This document shows, one piece after another, positions 1 through 8,499 of a DNA stretch of 64,000 nt. The notes below the pieces were generated by a model. That model saw only the letters and a list, made by a program, of their open reading frames with translations. It did not search any database and was not told the origin of the DNA. Source of the stretch: an uncultured Alphaproteobacteria bacterium (lineage in GTDB: Bacteria; Pseudomonadota; Alphaproteobacteria; HIMB59; GCA-002718135); the NCBI GenBank assembly GCA_902560725.1, contig CACEMR010000001.1, positions 1 through 64,000 on the forward strand, written 5' to 3'. The position numbers and the translations under genes were made by a program. Numbering within the stretch: the first letter of the stretch is position 1; every line of letters starts with the position of its first letter.

Positions 1-254
1 TTAAAAGTATGGTCGCCACTGCAGATCTTTCACGATCAGGTTTTATAAATGGTGACATATCTACAGTAATGAGCCCAAGAACAGTTCTTACATGGGCGGA
101 AAATTATTTACTACTAAATGATATTGAGTATGCATTTAAATTATCATTTTTAAATAGATGTGATGAAATGGAAAGATCTATCATTGAAGAATACTATCAG
201 AGATCTTTTGGTATTGATATTACCGATGCTAAGGTAGCAAATGTTAACGAATAA
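1..254 (+). CDS. cobS: CobS, AAA+ subunit of aerobic cobaltochelatase (3' end only)
   Basis: This is the C-terminal part of CobS, cut by the left edge; the frame is open to base 3, so the ORF-track methionine at 9 is internal. CobS is the MoxR-like AAA+ ATPase that works with CobT to drive CobN in inserting cobalt into hydrogenobyrinate diamide. The visible stretch carries the family's C-terminal signature ([18 protein letters not shown], then [19 protein letters not shown]). Its stop lies 14 nt inside the next gene, so the two are translationally coupled, as in other alphaproteobacteria. The ATPase motifs are outside the window. The assignment is secure; the role in this organism is less so, because no cobalamin pathway gene is seen here. 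Confidence 0.88.
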   Translation, partial: KSMVATADLSRSGFINGDISTVMSPRTVLTWAENYLLLNDIEYAFKLSFLNRCDEMERSIIEEYYQRSFGIDITDAKVANVNE

Positions 255-2019
255 TGATTTCTTAGAAGAATTTAAAAAATCACTTTCAGCAACTGTAAAA
301 TCAATAGGAAAAAATGATGAAATAGAGATTAATTATGTAAAAGAAAACCCTTCTGTTATTGGAAAAACAATCAATTTAACAGAGCCAAACATTGAAAATA
401 TAAAAAATAATTTAAATTATCTAAGAGCTGAAGCAGACTCACTGGCTCTTGAGTTTAGATTACATTCAAAAGAAATTCATGAAAACTTTATAAATAATGA
501 TGAGCATTCAAATGAAATAATTAATGCCCTAGAACAATCTAGAATAGAAGTAAAAGGTGGTCAGGAATTTCAAGGTATTAAAAAAAACTTAACAGTTAAA
601 CATATTCAAGATTTAAAAAATAAATCTTTATCTAATCAATCAGAAAAATTAACTGATGCATTTAGATATACTGCATATCAAGAACTTATGGGAGAAGATT
701 TAGGGAATCAAAATAATAAAAATAAAAAATTAATAAAAGAAAAATTAGGAGAAAATTATAATAATTTTTTTCAAAAATTAAAAAAAAATATAGACGATCA
801 AGAAAAATTTAGTTCAACTATAATAGAAGCGCTTGAGGAACTAGGTTTACTAAATAAAAAAAATAATAATTCTAATGATCAAGATTTAAATGAAAATGAA
901 ATTGATCAAAATCAAGAAAACCAAGAAAATGAGAACAAAAACAATGAAGAAAATTCAGAAACTAATATTGAAATGCAATCAAGTGAAACAAACATTGAAC
1001 AGACATTGTCTACGGATCAAAAAGAAGAAATGGGAGATGATAGTAGTGAATCAGATTTAGATTATTTTCCAAAAATTGAGTCAGTAAACAATTTAGAAAC
1101 TTACAAAATATATGACAACAGTTTTGATGAAATAATTAATGCTGAGGACCTTTGCGATATAAAGGAATTAGAGAAATTAAGACGAAACCTTGATCAACAA
1201 GTTTTTACATTTCAAACATTGATTATAAAAATTGCAAATAGATTGCAAAGAAAACTACTGGCCCAACAAAACAGACACTGGGATTTCAATATGGAAGAAG
1301 GGTATTTGGATACTTCAAGATTGGCTAAAATTATTGCAAATCCAAACAACAAATTGAGTTATAAAGTTGAAAAAGAAATAGAATTTAAAGATACAATTGT
1401 ATCTTTACTTATAGATAACTCTGGTTCAATGCGAGGTAGGCCTATTACAGTAGCAGCACTTTGCTCAGATATACTTGCAAAAACCCTAGAGAGATGTTTG
1501 ATAAAATCTGAAATTCTTGGTTTCACTACCAAAGCTTGGAAAGGAGGTAAATCTAGAGAGACTTGGATTAAAAATGGAAAACCCTCAAATCCTGGAAGAT
1601 TAAATGACTTGAGACATATAATTTATAAATCTGCAGATTCTCCATGGCGTAGATCAAAAAAAAACCTTGGACTACTTCTTAAAGAAGGGATTTTAAAAGA
1701 GAATGTTGATGGTGAGGCGCTGTCTTGGGCTTATAGAAGATTACAGTACAAGCAAGAAAAAAGAAAAATTCTCATTGTTATTAGTGATGGTGCTCCAGTA
1801 GATGACTCAACTTTATCGGTAAATCCTGGTAATTATTTAGAGAAAAATTTGAGAGACGTTATAAATGAAGTGGAAAAAAATAAAGAAGTTGAACTTATAG
1901 CAATAGGTATAGGGCATGATGTATCAAGATATTATAGTAAAGCTGTAACAATTATGGATGTAGATCAACTTGGTGAAGTGTTATTAAATCAATTATCCTC
2001 AATATTTTCAAATAAGTAA
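241..2019 (+). CDS. cobT: CobT, VWA-domain subunit of aerobic cobaltochelatase
   Basis: This 592-aa protein has CobT architecture: an N-terminal helical region, a low-complexity acidic Asn/Glu-rich linker at about residues 215-290, and a C-terminal von Willebrand A domain. The MIDAS metal site is visible at D392 (DNSGSM), and the domain continues through [16 protein letters not shown]. CobT pairs with the AAA+ CobS ring and recruits the CobN chelatase. The start overlaps cobS by 14 nt. The ATG at 241 is the only start that keeps the N-terminal region; no strong Shine-Dalgarno is seen. It converges with tgt with no spacer. CobN and other corrin genes are absent from the window, so the pair could serve another target. 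Confidence 0.9.
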   Translation: MLTNNDFLEEFKKSLSATVKSIGKNDEIEINYVKENPSVIGKTINLTEPNIENIKNNLNYLRAEADSLALEFRLHSKEIHENFINNDEHSNEIINALEQSRIEVKGGQEFQGIKKNLTVKHIQDLKNKSLSNQSEKLTDAFRYTAYQELMGEDLGNQNNKNKKLIKEKLGENYNNFFQKLKKNIDDQEKFSSTIIEALEELGLLNKKNNNSNDQDLNENEIDQNQENQENENKNNEENSETNIEMQSSETNIEQTLSTDQKEEMGDDSSESDLDYFPKIESVNNLETYKIYDNSFDEIINAEDLCDIKELEKLRRNLDQQVFTFQTLIIKIANRLQRKLLAQQNRHWDFNMEEGYLDTSRLAKIIANPNNKLSYKVEKEIEFKDTIVSLLIDNSGSMRGRPITVAALCSDILAKTLERCLIKSEILGFTTKAWKGGKSRETWIKNGKPSNPGRLNDLRHIIYKSADSPWRRSKKNLGLLLKEGILKENVDGEALSWAYRRLQYKQEKRKILIVISDGAPVDDSTLSVNPGNYLEKNLRDVINEVEKNKEVELIAIGIGHDVSRYYSKAVTIMDVDQLGEVLLNQLSSIFSNK

Positions 2020-3219
2020 TTAACTATTTAACCATTCTACTTTAGTTTTTTCAAAATTATCATTTTCAATAGATACTCTAATTGTATTCATCAAATCATT
2101 CATAAAAAATATATTATGGTTTGTCAAAAGCTGTAAACCTAATAATTCACCAGAAGCAAATAAATGATATAAATAAGATAAAGTAAAGTTTTGACATGTG
2201 TAACAAGAACAATTGCTATCAATGGGTTCTAATTTTTCTTTAAACTTTACATTCTTTAAATTAATTTTTTTTTTTCTACCTTTAATTAAAGCTGAACCAT
2301 GTCTTGCCAGTCTAGTAGGACTAACGCAATCAAAAGTATCAATACCATTTTTAACAAATTCCCAAATGTCAATTGGATCTCCTATGCCCAATAAATGAAC
2401 TGGACGATTGTCTTTTAATTTATTTGCAGTAAAACCTACAACTTCTTTCATTTCCTCTTTATTTGACCCAAGACTACCGCCTATAGCAATACCAAAAGTA
2501 TCGATATTATTTTGATTAAAATAGATGCTTTCCTCTCTTAGATCTTTATAAATACCACCTTGTATAATTCCATAAACTTCTTGTGATCCAGCTGATCCAT
2601 ACCTTGGCTGATATATATGTGGTGAATTAAAAGCATTTATAGATCTAATTGCCCATCTGTGACTTCTTAACATAGATTTAGATGTATATTCTTTATCAAC
2701 ATTAAATGGGGTGCATTCATCAAAAACTAAAATTAAATCTGCTCCAAGATCTCTTTGTATTTGAATTGATTGTTCGGGAGATAATAATTTTTTTGCTCCG
2801 TCAATGTAGGATTGAAATATAGCTCCTTCTTCATTTATATTTAGCAATGTTTTTTTAATTTTTGTATTTGACTTTCTTCCTTTTATTTCATCAGCAACAG
2901 AACCTTGACCAAGAGAGAAAATTTGAAAACCTCCACTATCTGTTAACATAGGTCCATTCCATCCAATAAATTTATGAAGACCTCCATGTTTTGCCACAAG
3001 TTCACTACCTGGCTGGAGCATTAAATGATATGTATTGGATAAAATTATTTGAGTATTATTAATTTTAGCATCAGCAGTTGAAAATGATTTTAGTGCAGCC
3101 TTTGTTGCACAAAATATAAATGCTGGTGTTTTAATTTTACCATGAGGTGTTGATATAACACCAATTCTAGCATTAGAATTTTTAGATTTTTTTTTGATAT
3201 TCCAAGAAAAATCAGTCAT
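2020..3219 (-). CDS. tgt: tRNA-guanine (queuine/preQ1) transglycosylase
   Basis: This cytosolic enzyme exchanges G34 of GUN-anticodon tRNAs for a 7-deazaguanine base. Conserved elements in the 399-aa protein are D94 in DSGGFQIFS (general base region), FDEC at 166-169, Q220 in the IIQGG segment, the nucleophile D297 in FDCVSPTR, and the zinc ligands C337/C339/C342 (CSCYTC) with H368. Two deviations stand out: the substrate-pocket loop reads GGSLGSNK where classical bacterial enzymes have GGLAVGE, and the nucleophile motif is DCVSPTRLARHG instead of DCVLPTRNARNG. The start overlaps yhhQ by 8 nt, so the transporter and transglycosylase are coupled. The base used (preQ1 or queuine) cannot be decided by eye. 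Confidence 0.92.
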   Translation of the reverse strand: MTDFSWNIKKKSKNSNARIGVISTPHGKIKTPAFIFCATKAALKSFSTADAKINNTQIILSNTYHLMLQPGSELVAKHGGLHKFIGWNGPMLTDSGGFQIFSLGQGSVADEIKGRKSNTKIKKTLLNINEEGAIFQSYIDGAKKLLSPEQSIQIQRDLGADLILVFDECTPFNVDKEYTSKSMLRSHRWAIRSINAFNSPHIYQPRYGSAGSQEVYGIIQGGIYKDLREESIYFNQNNIDTFGIAIGGSLGSNKEEMKEVVGFTANKLKDNRPVHLLGIGDPIDIWEFVKNGIDTFDCVSPTRLARHGSALIKGRKKKINLKNVKFKEKLEPIDSNCSCYTCQNFTLSYLYHLFASGELLGLQLLTNHNIFFMNDLMNTIRVSIENDNFEKTKVEWLNS

Positions 3220-3952
3220 CAGTTTTTGTAATAAAAAACTTTGCTATATAAATAAAAGGTGTATCTAATAAAGCTATAACAATTCTTAGAAGATAAGTAC
3301 CAAAAATATATATCATGACAACATTATAAAAACTCTCTGGATCGGGATTAAGTATTATCCATGCAAAAATACTGAAAATAGAGTTATCTATTAAAGACGA
3401 AAAAATAGTTGATAAATTATTTCTAAACCATAAAAACTTATTTGAAGTAATATTTTTTAAGTAATTAAAAAACCAAACATCGAAATATTGACTAATTAAA
3501 TATGCAATCATACTTGCAATAAAAAACCTTGTCATAGGAGTAAAAACATTTGACAGACTATCTTGTATCCAATCGCCGTCAGATGGTTTGAAACCTATGG
3601 TAATTACCATTAACAAAGTCATTAAAAGAAAAGCACTAAAACCAATTAATATATTCATTCTTGCTTTTTCCTTTCCATAGTATTCTGATAAGATATCAGT
3701 ACATAAAAAAGTTGAAGCAAAAAGTATTGTGCCTAATGCAACAGGTTCAGGAGAATAAAAAAAGTCAACAGTTTTTAAAACTTGTATATTTCCAGCTATA
3801 ACTGCAAGTGATGAATAAATAAATATACCAACATAACCAAATAATCTTAAAAAAATAAGAATGGATCCAAAGCAAAAAAATAACATGAATATCCATAAAA
3901 ATTCAGTATTTAATGAGTTTAATATTTCAGTAAGTTCGAAGAAAAAACCCAT
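3212..3952 (-). CDS. yhhQ: Queuosine-precursor transporter, YhhQ/QPTR family
   Basis: A 246-aa integral membrane protein with about six hydrophobic segments and the family landmarks ATFLCTDILSEYYGKEKAR and SMIAYLISQYFDVWFF. YhhQ (DUF165) proteins import the 7-deazaguanine precursors preQ0 or preQ1 across the inner membrane; E. coli YhhQ is the characterised member. Its 3' end overlaps tgt by 8 nt, and rpmB lies 9 nt upstream on the same strand. The pairing with tgt, and the absence of queCDEF in this window, suggest that queuosine is made from salvaged base. The family call is strong; the exact substrate is inferred. Confidence 0.88.
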   Translation of the reverse strand: MGFFFELTEILNSLNTEFLWIFMLFFCFGSILIFLRLFGYVGIFIYSSLAVIAGNIQVLKTVDFFYSPEPVALGTILFASTFLCTDILSEYYGKEKARMNILIGFSAFLLMTLLMVITIGFKPSDGDWIQDSLSNVFTPMTRFFIASMIAYLISQYFDVWFFNYLKNITSNKFLWFRNNLSTIFSSLIDNSIFSIFAWIILNPDPESFYNVVMIYIFGTYLLRIVIALLDTPFIYIAKFFITKTDD

Positions 3953-3961
3953 TTATTAAGC

Positions 3962-4243
3962 TTAATCAGATTTTGATAATATTATTTTTTTTATTTTTTT
4001 TGCTCTTAGGGCAAGTTTTGAGTTAGGAGTATTAATAAGGAAATCATCAAGACCTCCTTTTTTTTCAACAGTTCTTATAGTGCTTACTGCAACTTTTAAT
4101 TGAAATTTTTGCTTAAGTAATTCACTTGAAAAAGAAACATTTTGAAGATTTGGCTTAAATCTTCTTTTTGTTCTATTCTTTGCATGACTTACATTATTAC
4201 CAGTTTGGAATGATTTACCTGTTAATTCGCATCTCATTGACAT
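3962..4243 (-). CDS. rpmB: Large-subunit ribosomal protein bL28
   Basis: The 93-aa product begins MSMRCELTGKSFQTGNNVSHAKNRTKRRFKPN, which is the diagnostic L28 start with its basic rRNA-binding segment. A second ATG at codon 3 is equally plausible because the conserved block starts with RCELTGK. No zinc-type CXXC pairs are visible. The gene sits between the HAD gene (44 nt upstream) and yhhQ (9 nt downstream). The 44-nt gap has a perfect TTGACA, so rpmB may have its own promoter inside the larger operon. Confidence 0.96.
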   Translation of the reverse strand: MSMRCELTGKSFQTGNNVSHAKNRTKRRFKPNLQNVSFSSELLKQKFQLKVAVSTIRTVEKKGGLDDFLINTPNSKLALRAKKIKKIILSKSD

Positions 4244-4253
4244 AATTTTGTTG

Positions 4254-4281
4254 CATGTAAATATAAATATTACTTTGTCAA
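4254..4281 (-). promoter_or_regulatory. Candidate rpmB promoter, near-leaderless
   Basis: On the minus strand a consensus -35 TTGACA (4276-4281) is followed after 16 nt by a weak -10, TACATG (4254-4259). The predicted start would fall about 4 nt before the rpmB ATG, giving an almost leaderless message. The -35 is convincing and the -10 is poor. Confidence 0.35.
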
Positions 4282-4287
4282 GTACTC

Positions 4288-5124
4288 TTAAAGAGTAAAA
4301 TCATTTATTAAATATGTTGGGTTAACATGATGATTTTTTATCAAATTATTAATAGTATTAAGATCTTTGTGGATACCAGAACTCACTAAAATACTATCAA
4401 TACCAAAATTAGATGCACCCTTGATATCATGAAAAATTGAATCACCAATAGCCACAGTTTTGGATTTATTTAATTTAATTGATTTGGTAGCTTCAAAATA
4501 AATATCTGTTTCAGGTTTTCCTTTTATAATAACCTCACCACCCATTTTTTGATAAATATCTGCAATAGCTCCCATACAATATATATTTTGATTACTGTTT
4601 GTTTCAATTGTCTCAAAATCTGGATTAGCACAATACATTGATAATTTTTTATTAATTGCTTTATCTAGCATTGGTACATAATCGACTGGTAGCATATTTG
4701 AAAATGGAGTACATGCTAAGATCAAATCAGCTTTATCTATAATTTCAGTATAATTAAAATTTAGTCCATCTCTATAAATTAGACCATCTTCTTTTGAGTC
4801 ATCGTAAATATGAAAACATGTTTTTTTAGAAGAATTAAGTGGATATTTATCTTTTAAAGTATTCCAAATCATTTCTCCACTAGTTAAAATTCTAATAAAT
4901 GCCTCTTTTTTAAAACCTAATTTAGGTAATCTTTTCTCTGAAGATTTTTCTCTTTTAGAAGAATTGGAAATAATAAAAAGTTTTTTATTTTTTTTTGTAA
5001 GGTAATCAATTGAGGATATAGCATGTTCATATCCTTTAGACCCGTCATGCATAACTCCCCATTGATCAATAATAAAATTATCGTAAAAATCAGCTATAAC
5101 TTTTATTGAATTTATTAATTTCAT
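4288..5124 (-). CDS. HAD-superfamily class IIA hydrolase (TIGR01459-like)
   Basis: This 278-aa protein matches the alphaproteobacterial class IIA HAD family related to NagD and 4-nitrophenylphosphatase. Motif I is DQWGVMHDG (D20), motif II is in LFIISNSSKR, motif III is the Lys in KGKPETD (about 201-203), and motif IV is GDSIFHD (227-233) with both acidic residues. The usual second Asp of motif I (DxD), the general acid, is Trp22 here. That appears to be shared by close relatives, so it may mark a different chemistry rather than decay. The gene follows pyrD by 2 nt in the marR-lysK-pyrD operon. The substrate is unknown. Confidence 0.8.
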   Translation of the reverse strand: MKLINSIKVIADFYDNFIIDQWGVMHDGSKGYEHAISSIDYLTKKNKKLFIISNSSKREKSSEKRLPKLGFKKEAFIRILTSGEMIWNTLKDKYPLNSSKKTCFHIYDDSKEDGLIYRDGLNFNYTEIIDKADLILACTPFSNMLPVDYVPMLDKAINKKLSMYCANPDFETIETNSNQNIYCMGAIADIYQKMGGEVIIKGKPETDIYFEATKSIKLNKSKTVAIGDSIFHDIKGASNFGIDSILVSSGIHKDLNTINNLIKNHHVNPTYLINDFTL

Positions 5125-5126
5125 AA

Positions 5127-6182
5127 TTAAACTGATTTACCTATTACGTCGCTTATATTTTTATAACCGTCAGTTTTAATTAAATCTATTAATTCATTTT
5201 TTATATTTGTTATCAAAATAGGGCCAGAATATATCAAAGCGGTATATAATTGTATTAGAGAAGCCCCGGATTTAATTTTATTGTAGCAATCACTACCACT
5301 TGAAATACCCCCAACACCTATTAAAGGAATTTGTCCATTTGTAAGGTTATACATTTTTTTTAAAATAGTGTTTGATGTTAAATATAATGGTTTACCACTT
5401 AACCCTCCTACTTTAGTTTTGTAATTTGATATCAATTTATTTGTTCTTTCTGCAGTTGTGTTTGTTAATATTAATCCATCAACGTTATTAGCAAGAGAAA
5501 TAAGTGCTATATCCCTCAATTGATCTTCATTTAAATCAGGCGATATTTTAATTAGAACAGGTTTTTTATTAATACTTTCAATTTGTTCTCTTTTTTGTAA
5601 AATTTTTTTAATCAATTTTTCAATTTTACCTTTTAACTGCAATTCTCTTAGTCCTTCAGTATTGGGTGAGGATATGTTAATTGTAATATAACTAGATAGG
5701 CTGCCCAATTTTTCCATACCTAAAAGATAATCATCAATGGCATTAATTGAATTTTTATTTTTTCCTAAATTAACTCCAATAATTTTATTCGAACGCAAAG
5801 TATTTTGAATTTTCAATAAATTTTTTTTTACTTTAGTTACACCTTTATTATTAAATCCTAAGCTATTGATTATTGCTCTATCTTCTTGAAGTCTGAATAC
5901 TCTCGGTTTTATATTACCTTTTTGTGGTTTTGGAGTAACTGTTCCAATTTCTATAAAACCGAAACCAAAAGAAAACATAGATTGAATTACTTCTGCATTT
6001 TTATCAAATCCTGCAGCTAGTCCTATTGGATTTGGAAAATCAAGCCCCATAAGATGTTGTGATAAAATTGGATCTTCAAAATTTTTTGAAACAAATTTTT
6101 TATATTTCAATATATTTAAAGTTAAATCATGGGCCATTTCAGGCGGAAACAATCTTAATATTTTTAATGCACTATTATACAA
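5127..6182 (-). CDS. pyrD: Dihydroorotate dehydrogenase, class 2 (quinone-dependent)
   Basis: PyrD oxidises dihydroorotate to orotate in pyrimidine synthesis and passes electrons to ubiquinone at the membrane. The 351-aa length and the N-terminal helical extension (YNSALKILRLFPPEMAHDL) mark class 2. The FMN/substrate motifs PNPIGLAAGFDKNAEV and NISSPNTEGLRELQ (with the catalytic Ser) are present, as is the C-terminal LIGVGGISSGSDCYNKI phosphate-binding loop. It lies 4 nt after lysK and 2 nt before the HAD gene, so co-transcription is very likely. Confidence 0.95.
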   Translation of the reverse strand: MYNSALKILRLFPPEMAHDLTLNILKYKKFVSKNFEDPILSQHLMGLDFPNPIGLAAGFDKNAEVIQSMFSFGFGFIEIGTVTPKPQKGNIKPRVFRLQEDRAIINSLGFNNKGVTKVKKNLLKIQNTLRSNKIIGVNLGKNKNSINAIDDYLLGMEKLGSLSSYITINISSPNTEGLRELQLKGKIEKLIKKILQKREQIESINKKPVLIKISPDLNEDQLRDIALISLANNVDGLILTNTTAERTNKLISNYKTKVGGLSGKPLYLTSNTILKKMYNLTNGQIPLIGVGGISSGSDCYNKIKSGASLIQLYTALIYSGPILITNIKNELIDLIKTDGYKNISDVIGKSV

Positions 6183-6186
6183 ATAA

Positions 6187-7770
6187 TTATTTATCTATTA
6201 ATTTTTTTAGATAATCAATAGTTTCTCTAATTCCAAATAATTTTATAAAAGATCCCAATCTAGGACCTTGATTTTGTCCTAACATCACTTGATAAACCAG
6301 TTGAAAAAAATCTTTTAAATTATCAAAATTATGCTTTTTTCCAACTTCATATAGAAGTGTTTGTATCTCTTCTGCTGAACTATTTAAATTTATATCCTTC
6401 TCTAAAACTTTAATAATATCGAAGAAAATTTCTTTATTTGATTTGTCAATTTTAACATATTGTTTTTTTGGTAAAATAAAGTCATGATAATAATTCAAAG
6501 CAAAATCAATTAGTCGATCAAATTCAGGATTATTATCTGAGTTGATTTGCTCATCGTATTTATTAATAAAAGACCAGATAACATTTTTATCATTTGAATT
6601 AGAAATACTGACTAAATTAGTTAGAGTATTAAAGTTAATTTCTGTTTTAAATGGTTTTGGTTTACCAGAATGAATATGCCATATAGGGCTATCATATTTT
6701 TTTTCATCATCTAAGTTAGAATAAGCATTGTAGTGTGAAATGTAATCATCAACTGTTTTTGGAATCACATCGAAGTGAAGCTTTTTAGCAGACTTTGGCT
6801 TTTGAAACATATATAGAGCTAAACTTTCAGGTGATGCGTACCTTAACCATTCATCCACACTAATGCCATTACCTACAGATTTTGAGATTTTTTCACCTTT
6901 TTCATCTAAAAACATTTCATAAATCAGATTTGTTGGAGGTTTTTTATTTAATGCTCTACAAATTTTAGAACCTAACTCAACACTTTCAGTTAAATCTTTA
7001 CCACACATTTCATAATCTACATCAAATGACATCCACCTCATTGCCCAATCAACTTTCCATTGTAATTTACATCTTCCATTTATAACTTCAGATTCAACTA
7101 ATTTATTTGATGACGGATCTCTATAAACTATTGTTTTAGAGTCCATTTTGTAGTCTTCAATTTTTACTTGTAGAACCTCACCAGAGATTTCACTTATAGG
7201 AAGAAATGGACTGTAAGTCTCTTTTCTTTCAGTTCTAAGAGTGGGTAAAATTATATCTAGAATTTTATTATAATTATCAAAAATATTTAATATAGTTTCA
7301 TTAAAATCTCCATTTTGATATTTTTCAGTTGAGCTAACAAATTCATATTCAAAGTTAAACTCATCTAAAAAACTTCTTAATTTTGCATTATTGTGGTGTC
7401 CAAAACTTTCAAATTTTTCAAAAGGATCAGGTATTGATGTTAGAGGTTTTCCTATATATTTTTTTAACATTTCTTTGTTTGGTACATTTTCAGGAACTTT
7501 TCTTAAACCATCCATATCGTCTGAAAATGTTATTAATTTTGTGGGACAATCTACGATAGAACTAATAGCATTTTTTACCATTGAAGTTCTAACTACTTCA
7601 CCAAAGGTACCAATATGTGGCAAACCTGAAGGACCGTATCCTGTCTGCAACAATAAATAACCCTTTGAAGGAATTTTAAATTTGTTAAGACCGCCATTTT
7701 TGTTTGCAATTTGTAAAGCTTCTTTAAATGGCCAGGTTTTTAGATTTTGTGATAATTGTTTATCAATCAT
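6187..7770 (-). CDS. lysK: Lysyl-tRNA synthetase, class I
   Basis: The 527-aa enzyme charges tRNA-Lys and belongs to the class I LysRS type found in archaea and many alphaproteobacteria, not the common bacterial class II type. Class I signatures are the HIGH-like GLPHIGTFGEV near the N-terminus and KMSKS-like EKISKSVGNGISVDEWL in the middle. The C-terminal part is the helical anticodon-binding region. It starts 1 nt after marR and is followed 4 nt later by pyrD. A MarR-type gene immediately upstream under a palindrome-bearing promoter suggests that this aminoacylation gene is under transcriptional control. Confidence 0.93.
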   Translation of the reverse strand: MIDKQLSQNLKTWPFKEALQIANKNGGLNKFKIPSKGYLLLQTGYGPSGLPHIGTFGEVVRTSMVKNAISSIVDCPTKLITFSDDMDGLRKVPENVPNKEMLKKYIGKPLTSIPDPFEKFESFGHHNNAKLRSFLDEFNFEYEFVSSTEKYQNGDFNETILNIFDNYNKILDIILPTLRTERKETYSPFLPISEISGEVLQVKIEDYKMDSKTIVYRDPSSNKLVESEVINGRCKLQWKVDWAMRWMSFDVDYEMCGKDLTESVELGSKICRALNKKPPTNLIYEMFLDEKGEKISKSVGNGISVDEWLRYASPESLALYMFQKPKSAKKLHFDVIPKTVDDYISHYNAYSNLDDEKKYDSPIWHIHSGKPKPFKTEINFNTLTNLVSISNSNDKNVIWSFINKYDEQINSDNNPEFDRLIDFALNYYHDFILPKKQYVKIDKSNKEIFFDIIKVLEKDINLNSSAEEIQTLLYEVGKKHNFDNLKDFFQLVYQVMLGQNQGPRLGSFIKLFGIRETIDYLKKLIDK

Positions 7771-7771
7771 T

Positions 7772-8224
7772 TCATTTTGCTCTAATTCTAATTTTTTTAC
7801 CCAATATCAACTTTAATGAATTTGTGAAATTAAAAATTTCAGATCCAAGTTTATCAAATATTTCATCTTCCTGATTTTTAATAATTTTGATGATATTATT
7901 AACTAATAAATTTCCCTCTGATGTGAGGATCAAGCTATCTGATCTTCTATCTATTGGTTTTTTTTTAATAATTAATTTTTTTTCTTCAAGATCAGAGACT
8001 CGTACACTTACAACTGATCTATCAATAGAAGAAGTTTTACAAATATCTTGTTGAGTAATATTATCAGTTTCATCCTGAAGCTTATATAATGTCTCAAGAA
8101 TAAGATACTCATTTAAGCTTATATTAATTTTTTTTAACTTCTGTCTTATTTTTGATTGCCATAAGTTAGATGTTTGCCAAATTAATAAGGCTAATCTATT
8201 CTCATTAAGAGAAGTGTCTGCCAT
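7772..8224 (-). CDS. MarR-family transcriptional regulator
   Basis: A 150-aa winged-helix protein. The recognition helix and wing are visible in ICKTSSIDRSVVSVRVSDL and KKLIIKKKPIDRRSDSLILT, where the DRRS motif at the wing tip is typical of MarR proteins. MarR dimers bind short palindromes and are often released by small ligands, but no ligand can be read from the sequence. The start codon lies just downstream of a TTGACA promoter whose -10 is inside a 17-nt palindrome, which points to autoregulation of the whole marR-lysK-pyrD operon. The target set is inferred. Confidence 0.85.
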   Translation of the reverse strand: MADTSLNENRLALLIWQTSNLWQSKIRQKLKKINISLNEYLILETLYKLQDETDNITQQDICKTSSIDRSVVSVRVSDLEEKKLIIKKKPIDRRSDSLILTSEGNLLVNNIIKIIKNQEDEIFDKLGSEIFNFTNSLKLILGKKIRIRAK

Positions 8225-8231
8225 AGTTTTT

Positions 8232-8248
8232 ATACAAACTATTTGTAT
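8232..8248. promoter_or_regulatory. Palindromic operator candidate over the marR -10
   Basis: ATACAAA-CTA-TTTGTAT is a perfect inverted repeat with 7-nt arms and a 3-nt centre. It starts 7 nt upstream of the marR start codon, and one arm contains the minus-strand -10 hexamer. Size and placement fit a MarR-dimer site that blocks RNA polymerase. Binding is inferred. Confidence 0.5.
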
Positions 8249-8270
8249 GCAAATTTACGGAAAATGTCAA
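8242..8270 (-). promoter_or_regulatory. Strong sigma70-type promoter of marR-lysK-pyrD
   Basis: On the minus strand, TTGACA (8265-8270) is separated by exactly 17 nt from TACAAA (8242-8247). The start of transcription would be about 8235, leaving a leader of only about 11 nt. Two direct repeats of ATTTACGG (8253-8260 and 8273-8280, 20 bp apart) bracket the -35 and could be a further regulator site. Confidence 0.55.
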
Positions 8271-8499
8271 ATATTTACGGGATTAGCGGTTCAACCTAAT
8301 CCACACTATCCTACATTATTCTACAGTACTTATGCGGATATTAAAAAGTTAGCTTGAAATAAATCGCTCAAAGACTCATCAATTTAAACAAAAAACTAGA
8401 AATGAATCTAGAAATACTAGAGATGTTTCAAGGTTTTATGTAGTATGAACGAAGATAATCGCCGTAAACTCTGGGTTTTAATTCAGGAAGCTGGCGATT
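8249..8499. other. Intergenic region with hairpins, short repeats and a micro-ORF
   Basis: This is most of the largest gap in the window. It holds a stem-loop GGATTAG / CTAATCC (8280-8302, 9-nt loop) and three copies of CTAGA(A/G)AT (from 8396, 8408 and 8417). Immediately downstream of the ferredoxin stop, AATCGCC pairs with GGCGATT around a long loop, without a U-run. A plus-strand ORF of 45 codons (8445-8582, MNEDNRRKLWVLIQEAGDS...) begins here and runs antisense into the ferredoxin gene. I recognise no RNA family or protein family. Confidence 0.3.

Noticed and set aside
8280-8302. GGTTCAA inside a hairpin that looks like a tRNA/tmRNA T-arm
   Set aside because: No acceptor stem, anticodon arm or CCA context can be built around it on either strand, and the tag-peptide reading of the nearby plus-strand frame does not end like a tmRNA tag.
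8396-8424. Three short CTAGA(A/G)AT repeats considered as CRISPR or iteron array
   Set aside because: Only three copies with 12- and 9-nt spacing, no unique spacers and no cas or rep gene nearby.
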